From Micromonospora coriariae (GTDB lineage: Bacteria > Actinomycetota > Actinomycetes > Mycobacteriales > Micromonosporaceae), in assembly GCF_900091455.1 (NCBI RefSeq), contig NZ_LT607412.1, positions 5,022,001 to 5,086,000 on the forward strand: 64,000 bases of DNA, given 5' to 3'. The position numbers and the translations under genes are program-made. The notes beneath the pieces are model-generated. The model saw only the letters and a program-made list of their open reading frames with translations. It did no database searches and had not been told where the DNA came from. Shown one piece after another: positions 44,110-52,948 of the stretch (its first letter is position 1; each line of letters starts with the position of its first letter).

Positions 44110-44403
44110 ATGATCTTCAGCCGGCGCTTCGACGAGCGGGCGGCCGACCTGCTCGGTGACCTAGCCGACCTCCACCTCCTCGGCGAGGAGCGGATCAAGC
44201 CGGCCTGCCCGCTGTTCGACTGGTACGTCAAGCCGCACCTCGACTCCCCGTCCTTCCCCAACCGCGACGAGGCATGGGCGGACCGGCTGGCGGCGAGCGC
44301 CGACTTCCCGCTCTACCTGCTCGACGACGACCCCGCGATCCGGGTCCGCGGCGACAAGGTGGACGTCGTCTCGACCGGGCGCTGGCGGCTGGTCGGGCGA
44401 TGA
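44110..44403 (+). CDS. Hypothetical protein, 97 residues
   Basis: ATG 44110 begins IFSRRFDERAADLLGDLADL, followed by EERIKPACPLFDWYVKPHLD and DKVDVVSTGRWRLVGR. Composition and codon use look coding, but the family is not recognised. The frame upstream is Arg/Pro-rich. The abrupt beginning suggests the C-terminal part of a longer protein joined here to the DUF4240 remnant. No good ribosome site. The next gene starts 64 nt later on the same strand. Confidence 0.4.
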   Translation: MIFSRRFDERAADLLGDLADLHLLGEERIKPACPLFDWYVKPHLDSPSFPNRDEAWADRLAASADFPLYLLDDDPAIRVRGDKVDVVSTGRWRLVGR

Positions 44404-44467
44404 CGGCGCGGAGCCTGCCGCGCGAAAGTCGGAGGACACCCGCGGCCGCCTACGGGAGGATGGCGGC

Positions 44468-45388
44468 ATGACGATGCACGCCGACCAGCTCCACGTCGGC
44501 GCGCAGACCGTCCGCCGGCTGGTCGAGGGGCAGTTCCCTCAGTGGCGCGGACTGCCGGTCACCGAGCTGCGCACGCCCGGGACCGTGAACGCGATCTTCC
44601 GGATCGGCGACGACCTGGCCGCCCGCTTCCCGCTGGTCGGTCACGACCAGGCGCAGACCCGCGCGTCGCTGGCGGCAGAGGCCGAGGCCGCGCGTGAACT
44701 GGCCGACGCCGCCACCGTGCCCACCCCGGAGCCGGTGGCGATCGGGGAGCCGGGCGCGGGCTATCCGCTGCCGTGGAGCGTCCAGACCTGGCTGTCCGGC
44801 CACGACGCGACGGTCGAGGACCCCGCAGGGTCGAACGCGTTCGCCCATGACCTGGCCGAGCTCATCGCCGGGATGCGCGCCGACGACACCCGTGGGCGAC
44901 GCTTCGACGGCGTCGGTCGCGGCGGGCACCTCCCGGACCACGACGAGTGGCTCGAGACCTGCTTCCGGCAGAGCGAGGACCTGCTCGACGTACCCCTCCT
45001 GCGGCGAATCTGGGCGGAGCTTCGGACGCTGCCCCAGGTCGACGAGGACGTAATGTGCCACCGCGACCTCATCCCGCCCAACGTCCTCGTCAAAGACGGC
45101 CGTCTCGTCGGCCTCCTGGACGGCGGCGGCTTCGGCCCGGCGGACCCGGCGCTCGACCTCGTGGCGGCCTGGCACCTCCTCGACGAGACCCAGCGCGGCA
45201 TCCTCCGCCGCGAGCTCGGATGCGGCGACGTCCAGTGGAGGCGCGGGATGGCTTGGGCGTTCCAGCAGGCGATGGGGCTGGTCTGGTACTACCTCGACTC
45301 CAACCCGACGATGAGCCGGTGGGGCAGGCGCACCCTGGACCGCATCGTCGATGCCTGGGCCGCCCGAGCGAGGACGATTCCCGCCTAG
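44468..45388 (+). CDS. Aminoglycoside phosphotransferase (APH)-family kinase-like protein
   Basis: 306 residues, ATG 44468 after GGGAGG. Kinase-like fold: nucleotide-binding N-lobe (TVNAIFRIGDDLAARFPLVG), catalytic loop HRD at 198-200 (CHRDLIPPNVLV) and the Mg-binding segment LDGGGFGPADPALDLV. PWSVQTWLSGHDAT in the hinge is typical of APH relatives. Such proteins phosphorylate aminoglycosides, macrolides or small metabolites. Chromosomal copies in soil actinobacteria often have no resistance role, so the substrate is left open. Confidence 0.85.
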   Translation: MTMHADQLHVGAQTVRRLVEGQFPQWRGLPVTELRTPGTVNAIFRIGDDLAARFPLVGHDQAQTRASLAAEAEAARELADAATVPTPEPVAIGEPGAGYPLPWSVQTWLSGHDATVEDPAGSNAFAHDLAELIAGMRADDTRGRRFDGVGRGGHLPDHDEWLETCFRQSEDLLDVPLLRRIWAELRTLPQVDEDVMCHRDLIPPNVLVKDGRLVGLLDGGGFGPADPALDLVAAWHLLDETQRGILRRELGCGDVQWRRGMAWAFQQAMGLVWYYLDSNPTMSRWGRRTLDRIVDAWAARARTIPA

Positions 45389-45492
45389 AGGCTGACCGAG
45401 TTCGGTGAGCGTGTGAACGCACTCATCTGGCCGCCGTCCGAGCGCTTAGCGTCGGCCACCTCGGTACGTCCCGAGTGTCAGGTGCGCCTTGG

Positions 45493-46014
45493 TCAGTCGA
45501 CAATTACGGCGAACACCGACGACACCGGCACCGGCCCGGCACACCGGGAGTCGTTCGACCGGGCGCGGCTATCGCCCATCACGAAGACGGAGTCGGCCGG
45601 CACGGTGACCGCGGCGAACCGGCGCGGCCCGCAGTAGTTCGGGTTCGGCGGCTCGTCGAGCGACGCGTCCTCAGCCACATACGGCTCGGCCAGCGGCTTA
45701 CCGTCGACCGTCACCTTGCCCGAGGTATCGCAGCAGGCGATGGTTTCGCCGCCGACCGCGACGACGCGTTTGAGTAGCGGCGCCTTACGGTCACCCCAGA
45801 GGCCGCCGGGGGAACGGATCAGGACGACATCGCCGCGCCGTGTCTCATACGTGCCGGTTACTGTCCGTGCGGTGACAACCTGGCCGGCCTTGACCGTCGG
45901 CTCCATACTGACGCCGCCCTGGGTGAACTGTTCGGTGGCTCCCGTCTCGGTCGCGTCACCGTCGCCGCAGCCGGCAACAGCCATCACGATAAGGAGCACC
46001 ATCAGTCTGCGCAT
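45493..46014 (-). CDS. Signal peptidase I-like (S26) protein with lipoprotein signal
   Basis: 173 residues from ATG 46014; the longer frame adds 31 non-coding-looking residues. The N-terminus is a lipobox signal (RRLMVLLIVMAVAGC, Cys16) rather than the usual membrane anchor. The catalytic dyad of type I signal peptidases is present: Ser36 (GVSMEPTV) and Lys82 (LLKRVVAVGGE). The third box also matches (VFVMGDSRARSNDSR, about residues 146-160). A Cys pair (ACCDTSG) and CGP add further thiols. It probably cleaves a secreted substrate at the outer face of the membrane; housekeeping LepB function is less likely for a lipoprotein. Confidence 0.8.
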   Translation of the reverse strand: MRRLMVLLIVMAVAGCGDGDATETGATEQFTQGGVSMEPTVKAGQVVTARTVTGTYETRRGDVVLIRSPGGLWGDRKAPLLKRVVAVGGETIACCDTSGKVTVDGKPLAEPYVAEDASLDEPPNPNYCGPRRFAAVTVPADSVFVMGDSRARSNDSRCAGPVPVSSVFAVIVD

Positions 46015-46227
46015 CCGACGGATCCTGCCAGAAAGCGGCGGTGCCGTGCGGTCCGCCGGGCGCGGTGCTACCCGGAACTGCTGCCCCAAGGTCACATGCG
46101 CTGTCATCCCGCTGTCAAGGCGCGCCGGTCGCTGGTCGGCTCGTCACCGTCCGTGCCGGCGGTCTGCGTGGCTACGGCATCCGGAACTGTCGAAGAGCGG
46201 ATGTCCGATCTTGGCAAGTTCCCTTGT

Positions 46228-46830
46228 CTACGCCATCGCCAGTAGGGCGATGCCCATACCCGCGCTCATCACGCCGTGGAGTAGCGCCGACCAGTCCAGC
46301 GGACGCGCCACCGCGTCCGTCGTTGTCGCCGCGGACAGACCAGCGAGGTGCACCCCGCGGCCCACCCACCAGAATGCGGCGAGCACCAGGTAGCCTCCGA
46401 GCAGCGCACTGACCCATCCGGCACACCCGACCGGCGCATGACGCATCCCGGCCATGTCCATGCCGCCGTGACCGCCGGGTGAGGCGTGCCCGTGTATCGA
46501 GGCGCCCATCCACACCATGGTTCCCGTCGCGGTGGCGAAGAACGCCGGAACCGCACGACGTCGCGACGTCCGCGCCGCCTGCACCAGGAACCACCCCGTA
46601 GACAACATGAAAACGACAATCCAGACGGCTGTCGGTACCGCCGCGCCCCACGGCCAGATCATCGCGATCATCGATAGGCCCATGGCCGAGTGCAGTATCT
46701 CGGAGAGTCGATGCTCCGCCACCAGAGAAGGCCACGCAGGGGATGGGCGCAGGCGTTGCAGCAGGTGAGAGATGGAGGCCCCGCCGAAGGCCACCGTCAG
46801 CAGCCATCGGAGGGGATCACTATCGATCAT
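46228..46830 (-). CDS. DUF5134 membrane protein
   Basis: 200 residues. Five to six transmembrane helices (for example LHSAMGLSMIAMIWPWG, PTAVWIVVFMLSTGWFLVQA, GWVSALLGGYLVLAAFWWVG, LLHGVMSAGMGIALLAMA). A His/Met-rich loop lies between them (GHASPGGHGGMDMAGMRH, about 113-130), which could bind copper. Conserved His residues in HLLQRL and HLSEILHSAMG-like positions fit DUF5134. The role is unknown, but the metal-ligand-like loop suggests copper handling. Start ATG 46830; DUF899 gene lies 12 nt upstream on the same strand. Confidence 0.8.
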   Translation of the reverse strand: MIDSDPLRWLLTVAFGGASISHLLQRLRPSPAWPSLVAEHRLSEILHSAMGLSMIAMIWPWGAAVPTAVWIVVFMLSTGWFLVQAARTSRRRAVPAFFATATGTMVWMGASIHGHASPGGHGGMDMAGMRHAPVGCAGWVSALLGGYLVLAAFWWVGRGVHLAGLSAATTTDAVARPLDWSALLHGVMSAGMGIALLAMA

Positions 46831-46842
46831 CGCAGGGGCGGT

Positions 46843-47622
46843 TCATGACTCAGCCGACGTCGAACCGCAGTGGCAGTGGTGCTCGCTGTCGGCGTGCCCG
46901 GTGGTGCCAAGGTCGTCGTCACGGCCGGCGGCGAGGCGTGACCATTGCGATGTGGGTCGGCCGTCGAGCCGGAACTGGTCGCCGTCGGTCCGGAAACGCT
47001 GGGGCCAGCCTTCCGGCGAGTTCTCCCAGTCTTCTTGGCGGCCGTAGACGGTCATGTCGAGCAGCCCGTACGAGGCTGCCATCGCCTCGCAGCCGCGCCC
47101 GGTGGTCCAGTAGGTCTCGAACACGCGGTCGCCCTGGCGCAGGTAGCACGCCTTCATGCCGAACGCGCGCCCGGCGACGAGCGGGTCGAGCGACTGCGCG
47201 GGCACGGAGTACCAGGGCGCCTGCCAGCCCATGAAGTCGCGGTAGCGCGACGTCTCCTCGAACGGCCCCTGACAGAAGACCGCGAACGTGACGTCGCGCG
47301 AGTGCAGGTAGGCCAGCTCGAGCACCTGGCCGGTGAAGAACGTACAGCCCTCGCACTGGTCGGCGGCCGGCCTGCCCGTGTGCCACATGTGGTACGACGC
47401 GAACAGCTGGCTCCTGCCCTCGAAGACGTCGAGCAGGGGCACCGGACCGTCGGCACCGACCAGGCGGGTGGTCGGGTCGACCTCGACCATAGGCAGCCGC
47501 CGACGGGCCGCGGCGATGGCGTCACCCTCACGCGTGTGCGCCTTCTCGCGGAGCCGGAGCGCGTCGAGCTGCTTCTGCCAAGTCTCGCGGTCGGTGATCG
47601 GGGGTACCGCTGGCGTGGTCAT
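46843..47622 (-). CDS. DUF899 (thioredoxin-like) family protein
   Basis: 259 residues, ATG 47622 after AGGAGGG. Conserved DUF899 features: W at TWQKQLDALRLREKAHTRE, YHMWHTGRPAADQCEGCTFF (CxxC-like pair at about 91-94), YRDFMGWQAPWYSV and a metal-ligand-like C-terminal tail with HADSEHHCHCGS. The fold is thioredoxin-like; substrate unknown, sometimes annotated as a dithiol-disulfide isomerase. It is divergent from the HxlR regulator at 47699 with 76 nt between them, the classic arrangement for a redox or electrophile-sensing pair. Confidence 0.88.
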   Translation of the reverse strand: MTTPAVPPITDRETWQKQLDALRLREKAHTREGDAIAAARRRLPMVEVDPTTRLVGADGPVPLLDVFEGRSQLFASYHMWHTGRPAADQCEGCTFFTGQVLELAYLHSRDVTFAVFCQGPFEETSRYRDFMGWQAPWYSVPAQSLDPLVAGRAFGMKACYLRQGDRVFETYWTTGRGCEAMAASYGLLDMTVYGRQEDWENSPEGWPQRFRTDGDQFRLDGRPTSQWSRLAAGRDDDLGTTGHADSEHHCHCGSTSAES

Positions 47623-47698
47623 GGGCCCTCCTCAGGTAGAGGGCTATGAGGCTAATAGTAGATGCTATGATCGAGCAAGTGTGAAGGGGAGGTGTTCG

Positions 47699-48361
47699 GT
47701 GCCGGCTCAGCGGGGTTATCGACAGGCTTGTGGCGTCGCGCGTGGCCTCGACATCGTGGGTGAGCGGTGGTCGCTGCTCGTAGTGCGCGAGCTGCTGCTC
47801 GGGCCGAAACGGTTCACTGACCTGCAGCAGGCGCTCCCAACCGCCAGCCCGAACGCGCTGTCCGACCGGCTGCGCGAGCTGGCCGACGCGGGCGTCGTAC
47901 GCCGTCGGCAGCTGCCTCCGCCAGGCAATGTGCGGGTCTACGAGCTGACCGCGTGGGGTCGCGGCCTCGAGCCGATCGTCGTCGCGCTCGGCACCTGGGC
48001 GCTGGCCGCCCCGCCGACCGCGGAACAGCTCTTCGTCAGCGCGGACAGCGCCATGCTGACCATCCGCACCTTCTTCGTGCCGGCGCAGCAGCGGCCCGAG
48101 GCGACGCTGCGGATCGAACTACGCGACCACGGCCCTGCCGGGGTGTTCGGCGTCCGCCTCACACCCGACGGCGCCGAGGTCGCCCACGAGCCGCCCGAAG
48201 AACCGGACGCCGTCCTGGTCACCACGACGGATACCCTTCTCGGCGCCTTCGGCGGCGACGACCTGGCCGGGCTCGTAGCTGCCGGCGCCGTCATCGGCGA
48301 TCCCGAGGTCGTACGCCTTCTCGTCGCGAACGTGCGGATCCCGGCCTCCACAAATCAGTAG
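47699..48361 (+). CDS. HxlR-family transcriptional regulator with SCP2-like C-terminal domain
   Basis: 220 residues from GTG 47699 (AAGGGGAGG upstream). Winged-helix HxlR domain at about 1-95, with the sensing Cys in YRQACGVARGLDIVGERWSL, then LLLGPKRFTDLQQALPTASP and LSDRLRELADAGVVRRRQLP. Residues about 110-220 form an SCP2-like fold seen in a subset of these proteins. It probably represses the divergent DUF899 gene and responds via the N-terminal Cys; this is inference from family and gene order. ATAG...CTAT half-sites occur in the 76-nt intergenic region. Confidence 0.88.
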   Translation: MPAQRGYRQACGVARGLDIVGERWSLLVVRELLLGPKRFTDLQQALPTASPNALSDRLRELADAGVVRRRQLPPPGNVRVYELTAWGRGLEPIVVALGTWALAAPPTAEQLFVSADSAMLTIRTFFVPAQQRPEATLRIELRDHGPAGVFGVRLTPDGAEVAHEPPEEPDAVLVTTTDTLLGAFGGDDLAGLVAAGAVIGDPEVVRLLVANVRIPASTNQ

Positions 48362-48502
48362 GCGGGTAGACCGGTGGCCGACCAGACAACCAGCCAACCC
48401 AACAGAGTCGTTCAGGCCAGCGTTCGTGACAGCGCGGACTGACGCATCACGGCGGTGCCAGCCTGACCGGGCTGCCCGTCGCTGTGTCACCGTTGACGAC
48501 GG

Positions 48503-49387
48503 CTAGCGCTGGAACTGGGCTAGTTTCTGTGGGTTGAGGATGATGAGCACTCGTTCGATTCCGGCGGGGGATGCCTCGATGGTGACCAACGCGACCGTTG
48601 TTCCGGACCGCGAGAGGAGGATCGCGGCTTGGCCGTTGGATTCAACGATCTCCAGTGAGACATCGTGGCCGAACTTCCGCATCAGTCCCACGATGTAACG
48701 TGCGACGTTGTCGCGTCCGACGATGGGTACCTGGGCGGCCCGGACGATGCCGCCGCCGTCGGCGTAGGAGGTGGCTGTTTCGGCGAGCAGTTCCTCGAGC
48801 TGGGTCAGCTCACCGGACCGGGCGGCGGCGAGAAAGGCACGCAGCAGGCAGCCGTGGTCGGCGCGGGCGACCGGATCGCGCCGCTGCTGGGCAAGGTGCG
48901 TACGGGCGCGACGCCCGAGCTGCCGTGCGTACGCCTCGCTGACGTCGAGTACCTCGCCGATCCGCCGGAATGGATAGTCGAACGCCTCGCGCAGCACGTA
49001 CACCGCCCGCTCGGCCGGGGTGAGCCGTTCCAACAGAAGCAGCACGGCGAGTTCGAGCGACTCATTGCGTTCGGCCTGCAGTGTCGGGTCGGCCGAGGTG
49101 TCGACGGGCTCGGGTAGCCACGGTCCGGGATACAGCTCGCGTCGGGCGCGAGCCGATGTCGCGGCGTTCAGAGCGAGCCGAGAAGTCGTCGTGACCAGGA
49201 ACCCGATCGGGTCCCGTACCTGGCTGCGGTCGGTCTGTTGCCACCGAAGCCAGGCTTCCTGCACGACGTCCTCCGCCTCCGCGACACTTCCGAGCATCCG
49301 GTAGGCGATGCCGAAGAGCCGCGGACGGACTGCGCCGAACACTCCTAACGCGTCGATCAGTGTCCCGTCTTTCCCTCGCCCCACCAT
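48503..49387 (-). CDS. SigJ-type (ECF41-like) RNA polymerase sigma factor
   Basis: 294 residues from ATG 49387. Region 2 (FGIAYRMLGSVAEAEDVVQE) and region 4 (LTPAERAVYVLREAFDYPFR, RIGEVLDVSEAYARQLGRRA) are followed by the SnoaL-like extension (about 180-290) that ends in VLIILNPQKLAQFQR. The NPxKL-type tail is a feature of this group and is thought to modulate activity. It is the second such factor in 8 kb, and a broken third lies directly upstream. Its normal genetic partner (a small oxidoreductase or DoxX-like gene) would be the DoxX-like protein at 49890. Confidence 0.88.
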   Translation of the reverse strand: MVGRGKDGTLIDALGVFGAVRPRLFGIAYRMLGSVAEAEDVVQEAWLRWQQTDRSQVRDPIGFLVTTTSRLALNAATSARARRELYPGPWLPEPVDTSADPTLQAERNESLELAVLLLLERLTPAERAVYVLREAFDYPFRRIGEVLDVSEAYARQLGRRARTHLAQQRRDPVARADHGCLLRAFLAAARSGELTQLEELLAETATSYADGGGIVRAAQVPIVGRDNVARYIVGLMRKFGHDVSLEIVESNGQAAILLSRSGTTVALVTIEASPAGIERVLIILNPQKLAQFQR

Positions 49388-49500
49388 GACCGCCCGCCTC
49401 GTCGCTTCTATCCCTTAATATGCAGGTTAGTCCGAACTATCATCGATATCGCTGCTGTCCGTTGGGGCACCAGCGCATACGGATACCCGGTGCGGCCGCA

Positions 49501-49860
49501 CTACAGCATCGGCGCACTGCGCCAGGGCCCCCACCGCTGAGACGGAGGGCCCGCAACATGGAGGCGACCTGCTCGATCGGCGATCTGGCCACCGGCCCGG
49601 GGCGGCGACTCGAGCAGACCGATACAGATCCGCACGAGCGTGCTCACGAGCCAGGTGAAGGGGGTGTCGATGCCATCCTGTTGGTCGTCCGGCATCGTGT
49701 ACCAGCCGGTGTACGTCTCTTGTACCGCTTGTTCGGCGACGTCGACCGAACCGAGCAGGTGATATGCGAGGTTCATGAGGAGGCGTCGTTCGGCGACGAC
49801 GACGCAGAACGCGCTGGGCAGCGCGTTTGACCGAAGTGGCCGGCGGGGTTCGGGAACCAT
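49501..49860 (-). pseudogene. SigJ-type sigma factor, region-2 fragment
   Basis: VVAERRLLMNLAYHLLGSVD, VAEQAVQETYTGWYTMPDDQ and TWLVSTLVRICIGLLESP match ECF sigma region 2 of the SigJ group. Region 4 and the C-terminal domain are missing; the rest of the frame is unrelated Arg/Pro-rich sequence. The true start may be an internal codon. It is a relic immediately upstream of the intact factor and downstream of the DoxX-like gene. Confidence 0.65.
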
Positions 49861-49889
49861 CGGTTCTCCCAGTGGTTGACGCGGAAGGC

Positions 49890-50330
49890 TCAGTGCGCGG
49901 CGGCGGCCCGAGCCGAGGCGAAGCCGCGCCGAGCCGCTCGACGGTCACGCAGCACCGTCAGAAGGATGACCACCAGGCCGACGAGCGCCACTGCCGCGTT
50001 TCCGGTGGTGAGGAGGACCGCCTGACCTACGGTCGCCCCCTCCATGTTCGTGAGGTGGTAGAAGAAATGCGGCACCGCGAAGACCGAATAGGCACCCGCG
50101 GACGGGATGACGAAATGTGCCTTGGGTTTGATCGCCGCGATTCCCAACACCAGGGCGATCGCTAGTGACGCCGTACCGAAGTCCCGCGCGTAGTGCTCGG
50201 TGAACGGCGGCGTGAGGTCCACTGTCGGGAAATTCGCGTAGAAGCTGGCCGGCCAGATCGCGTTCCAGGCCCCGACCATGAAGTTGTCGACAAACAAGAT
50301 CGCCAGCGCGATGCGGATGATGATGGTCAC
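49890..50330 (-). CDS. DoxX-like small membrane protein
   Basis: 146 residues from GTG 50330 (GCAAGGAGC upstream). Four helices: about 3-22 (IIIRIALAILFVDNFMVGAW), 55-72, 78-97 (HFVIPSAGAYSVFAVPHFFY) and 108-130. The layout fits DoxX-like proteins that accompany ECF41-type sigma factors. Function is unknown, possibly thiol or redox related. Longer frames upstream are shadows of the LtrA gene. Confidence 0.7.
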   Translation of the reverse strand: MTIIIRIALAILFVDNFMVGAWNAIWPASFYANFPTVDLTPPFTEHYARDFGTASLAIALVLGIAAIKPKAHFVIPSAGAYSVFAVPHFFYHLTNMEGATVGQAVLLTTGNAAVALVGLVVILLTVLRDRRAARRGFASARAAAAH

Positions 50331-50503
50331 GAGCGTTGCTCCTTGCACTGTCCCAGCTCGACGTCCGAGGTGTCGTCGCCCTTGACGGGCCAGCCGACGT
50401 AGCTGGGCACATCGGGTGCCCGCCGGTGGTGGGCGAGTGTCACCAGGTACGGACCGAGCAGCTATCCGATTCGTGACAGATGGCCCAGCGGCGAATTCTG
50501 CTG

Positions 50504-52948
50504 TCACGAATCGCAGGGCCGCTCGGTCGTATCCAGAGGCGGCGTGGCCGTGCGTCCGACCAGAAGCGCGGCGGACAGCAACAACGTGAGTACAACCAAC
50601 GCCCACATGATCGGCAACAGTGTCGTCAGCGGAGCCAGCACGGCAACAACCAGGTAGGCCGCCCGCCGGCCACCTACTGGACGCCGTGCCCTTTGCCAGA
50701 TGAGGTGGTCCGCGAGGAGGTAGACGACGATTCCGCACACCAGAGCCACCTGCCCGAACATCGCCGGTGCGCCGAGGTCCTGTCCCGGGTTCGGCAGGGT
50801 CGTGCGCAACCCGAAGGCGACCAGTACGAGGCCGGCGACGAGGAACAGGTGCAGGTATGCATAGGCGTCCCGGGCCAGGGCCCCCCGTTGGCGGCTGGTG
50901 CGGAGCTCGATGAACCGTTGAGCGACGACGACGTCGCTGCCGACGTAGGTCCACCACAGTGCGGATATCAGGGCGGCGCTGAGGGCGACGGCGACGAAGC
51001 TGGGCATTGAGACGGGTGGATCGCCGACGGCGATGCCGGTGGAGATGACCGCCTGGCCGAGCGCGATGAGGATGATCAGGTTGAAGCGGCCCATCCATCG
51101 GCTGACCGAACGCAACCGCCAGTTGCGGGACCCGATGAAGTATCCCCCGCCCACGTCGATGGCAATGGCGGCAATCCAACAGGGTGTGGTGATCGGTGTG
51201 AGCGGGTCGCCGGTGCCCGGCGCGGTCAACACCGCGCACAGCAGCAGGCTTATCCCCACGCCGGTCGGTATCGCCGCGCGCACAACGATGGCGCGAAGCT
51301 CGGAATCGTTTCGGAGCACCCACCAGAACGACACCAGGTGCAGCAACCGCACCGCCGCGTACGAAGCGACCACGATCAGCGGCCCGGGTAAGCCTCCGGG
51401 GACGTAGCTGAACGTCTGGGGTGTTGCGACGCCGAGCATCAGGGTCAGCGCCACCGCGACGAGGACGACGAGTCGCAGCGCGTTCCCCGCACTGCGGATC
51501 GTCGTGGTGAACCAGGTGTAATTGACCCACGACCACCACAGCAACGCCAGGACGGCCAGCCCCTGCAGCACCCCGATCAGCGACGGGCGCCGGGTCATCA
51601 GCACGGTGACCTGGATGAACGCGTACACGAAGACCAGATCAAGGAACAGCTCCTCGGGGGTGGCATCCACCTCTCGGCCAGCCGTCACCGCGACGGCGCG
51701 ATGCAGTTGGCGGTGGCGGCGCCGTAGCACGGTCACATGGGCAACCACCACACAGGCCAGCGCGCCGGCGAGGAGCGTGAGCGACCCCAGAGCGGTCAAG
51801 CCTCGGGCCGGCATAACCAGAAGCGCCACGACGACGAGGCCGAGCACGGGACCTCGACCGACCCGCCGGACGGTGCGCCACTCGAACGCCACCAACCCGA
51901 GCAGATACAGGACCACACCGCCGTAGAGAGCCGACAGGTTGGTCACGGTCCACTGGTCAGGGTGGCCGAGGGGCGTCCCGCCGAGCGCTTTCTTGAGCCC
52001 GAACGCCACCAGGATGAGCCCGGCGATCATCGGCAGGTGTAGCAGTGTGTAGGCGTCGCGGGCGCGGCGTGACCGCTCGTGGGGTGGGGTGGATTCCAGC
52101 GCCTGCTCGCCGGCGGGCGACGCGATGTCGAAGTACGCCCACCACAGGAACGCCACGACGACGAGTCCGAGCGCCGACCCGCCGAGCAGGGACCAGGTGA
52201 TCGGATCGCCGCCGCCGAAGCCGCGACTCGTCCCGATCGAGATGATCGTCTCGCCGAGCGCGATGAGCATGATCAAGTTGTGCCGCTCGGTCCAGTGCCG
52301 CACCGACGTCAGCTGCCACGTGCCGACGCCCGGTGCCCGCAGCCCCAGGTAGTCGATGACGATCGCGACCGCGAAGAGCAGAAGCTGAAGGACTTCCGTG
52401 TCGCGTCCGGGTGGGAGGTGGTAAGGCAGCAGGACCGCGCACAGCAGCAGCGGCAGGCTGCCGGCCAGCGGCAGCCAGGCGCGTGCGGCAGGGACCCACG
52501 ACCCCTCCGTGCCGCCCCGGGCACGCGAGACGATCACCAGGGACCCGACCCGGACCGCTAGGAAGCCGATGACGAAGACGAGTGGCCCGATCAGTCCAGA
52601 GGGATGATCGACGAAGACCTCCGGAATGGCGACGGCGACGAGCAGGATCGTGATCGCCGCCGCGAACACCGCGACCGGCCGGGCTCCGCGGTCGAGCCGG
52701 ACCAGGTTTCCCACCCAGGCGTACCCGGCCCAACCGCGCCAGGTCAGCGCCACCACCAGCGTTCCCTGGAGCACCCCGTCCAGGGCCGGGCGTTCCGCCA
52801 TGAGATGGGTGACGTTGAGGAAGGCGTAGACGAAGACCAGATCCAGGAAGAGCTCCGAGCGCGTCACCCCGCCGTGCGTCGCGGCCTTCATCCGTCCACC
52901 GGCGCCGAATGCGCCCTGCGAGGCCACCTCCTCACCGCCGCCACTCAC
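50504..52948 (-). CDS. Tandem low-temperature-requirement A (LtrA) membrane protein
   Basis: 814 residues, about twice the usual LtrA length. Two complete LtrA units: the first starts ELFLDLVFVYAFLNVTHLMA (about 32) and the second starts EELFLDLVFVYAFIQVTVLM (about 435). Each has about nine to twelve transmembrane segments with conserved RHNLIMLIALGETIISIG and GRFNLIILIALGQAVISTG. It sits in the plasma membrane; no reaction is known. GTG 52948 is taken as the start, but ATG 52891 (MKAATH) is possible. An internal gene fusion or duplication is clear from the repeated motifs. Confidence 0.85.
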   Translation of the reverse strand: MSGGGEEVASQGAFGAGGRMKAATHGGVTRSELFLDLVFVYAFLNVTHLMAERPALDGVLQGTLVVALTWRGWAGYAWVGNLVRLDRGARPVAVFAAAITILLVAVAIPEVFVDHPSGLIGPLVFVIGFLAVRVGSLVIVSRARGGTEGSWVPAARAWLPLAGSLPLLLCAVLLPYHLPPGRDTEVLQLLLFAVAIVIDYLGLRAPGVGTWQLTSVRHWTERHNLIMLIALGETIISIGTSRGFGGGDPITWSLLGGSALGLVVVAFLWWAYFDIASPAGEQALESTPPHERSRRARDAYTLLHLPMIAGLILVAFGLKKALGGTPLGHPDQWTVTNLSALYGGVVLYLLGLVAFEWRTVRRVGRGPVLGLVVVALLVMPARGLTALGSLTLLAGALACVVVAHVTVLRRRHRQLHRAVAVTAGREVDATPEELFLDLVFVYAFIQVTVLMTRRPSLIGVLQGLAVLALLWWSWVNYTWFTTTIRSAGNALRLVVLVAVALTLMLGVATPQTFSYVPGGLPGPLIVVASYAAVRLLHLVSFWWVLRNDSELRAIVVRAAIPTGVGISLLLCAVLTAPGTGDPLTPITTPCWIAAIAIDVGGGYFIGSRNWRLRSVSRWMGRFNLIILIALGQAVISTGIAVGDPPVSMPSFVAVALSAALISALWWTYVGSDVVVAQRFIELRTSRQRGALARDAYAYLHLFLVAGLVLVAFGLRTTLPNPGQDLGAPAMFGQVALVCGIVVYLLADHLIWQRARRPVGGRRAAYLVVAVLAPLTTLLPIMWALVVLTLLLSAALLVGRTATPPLDTTERPCDS

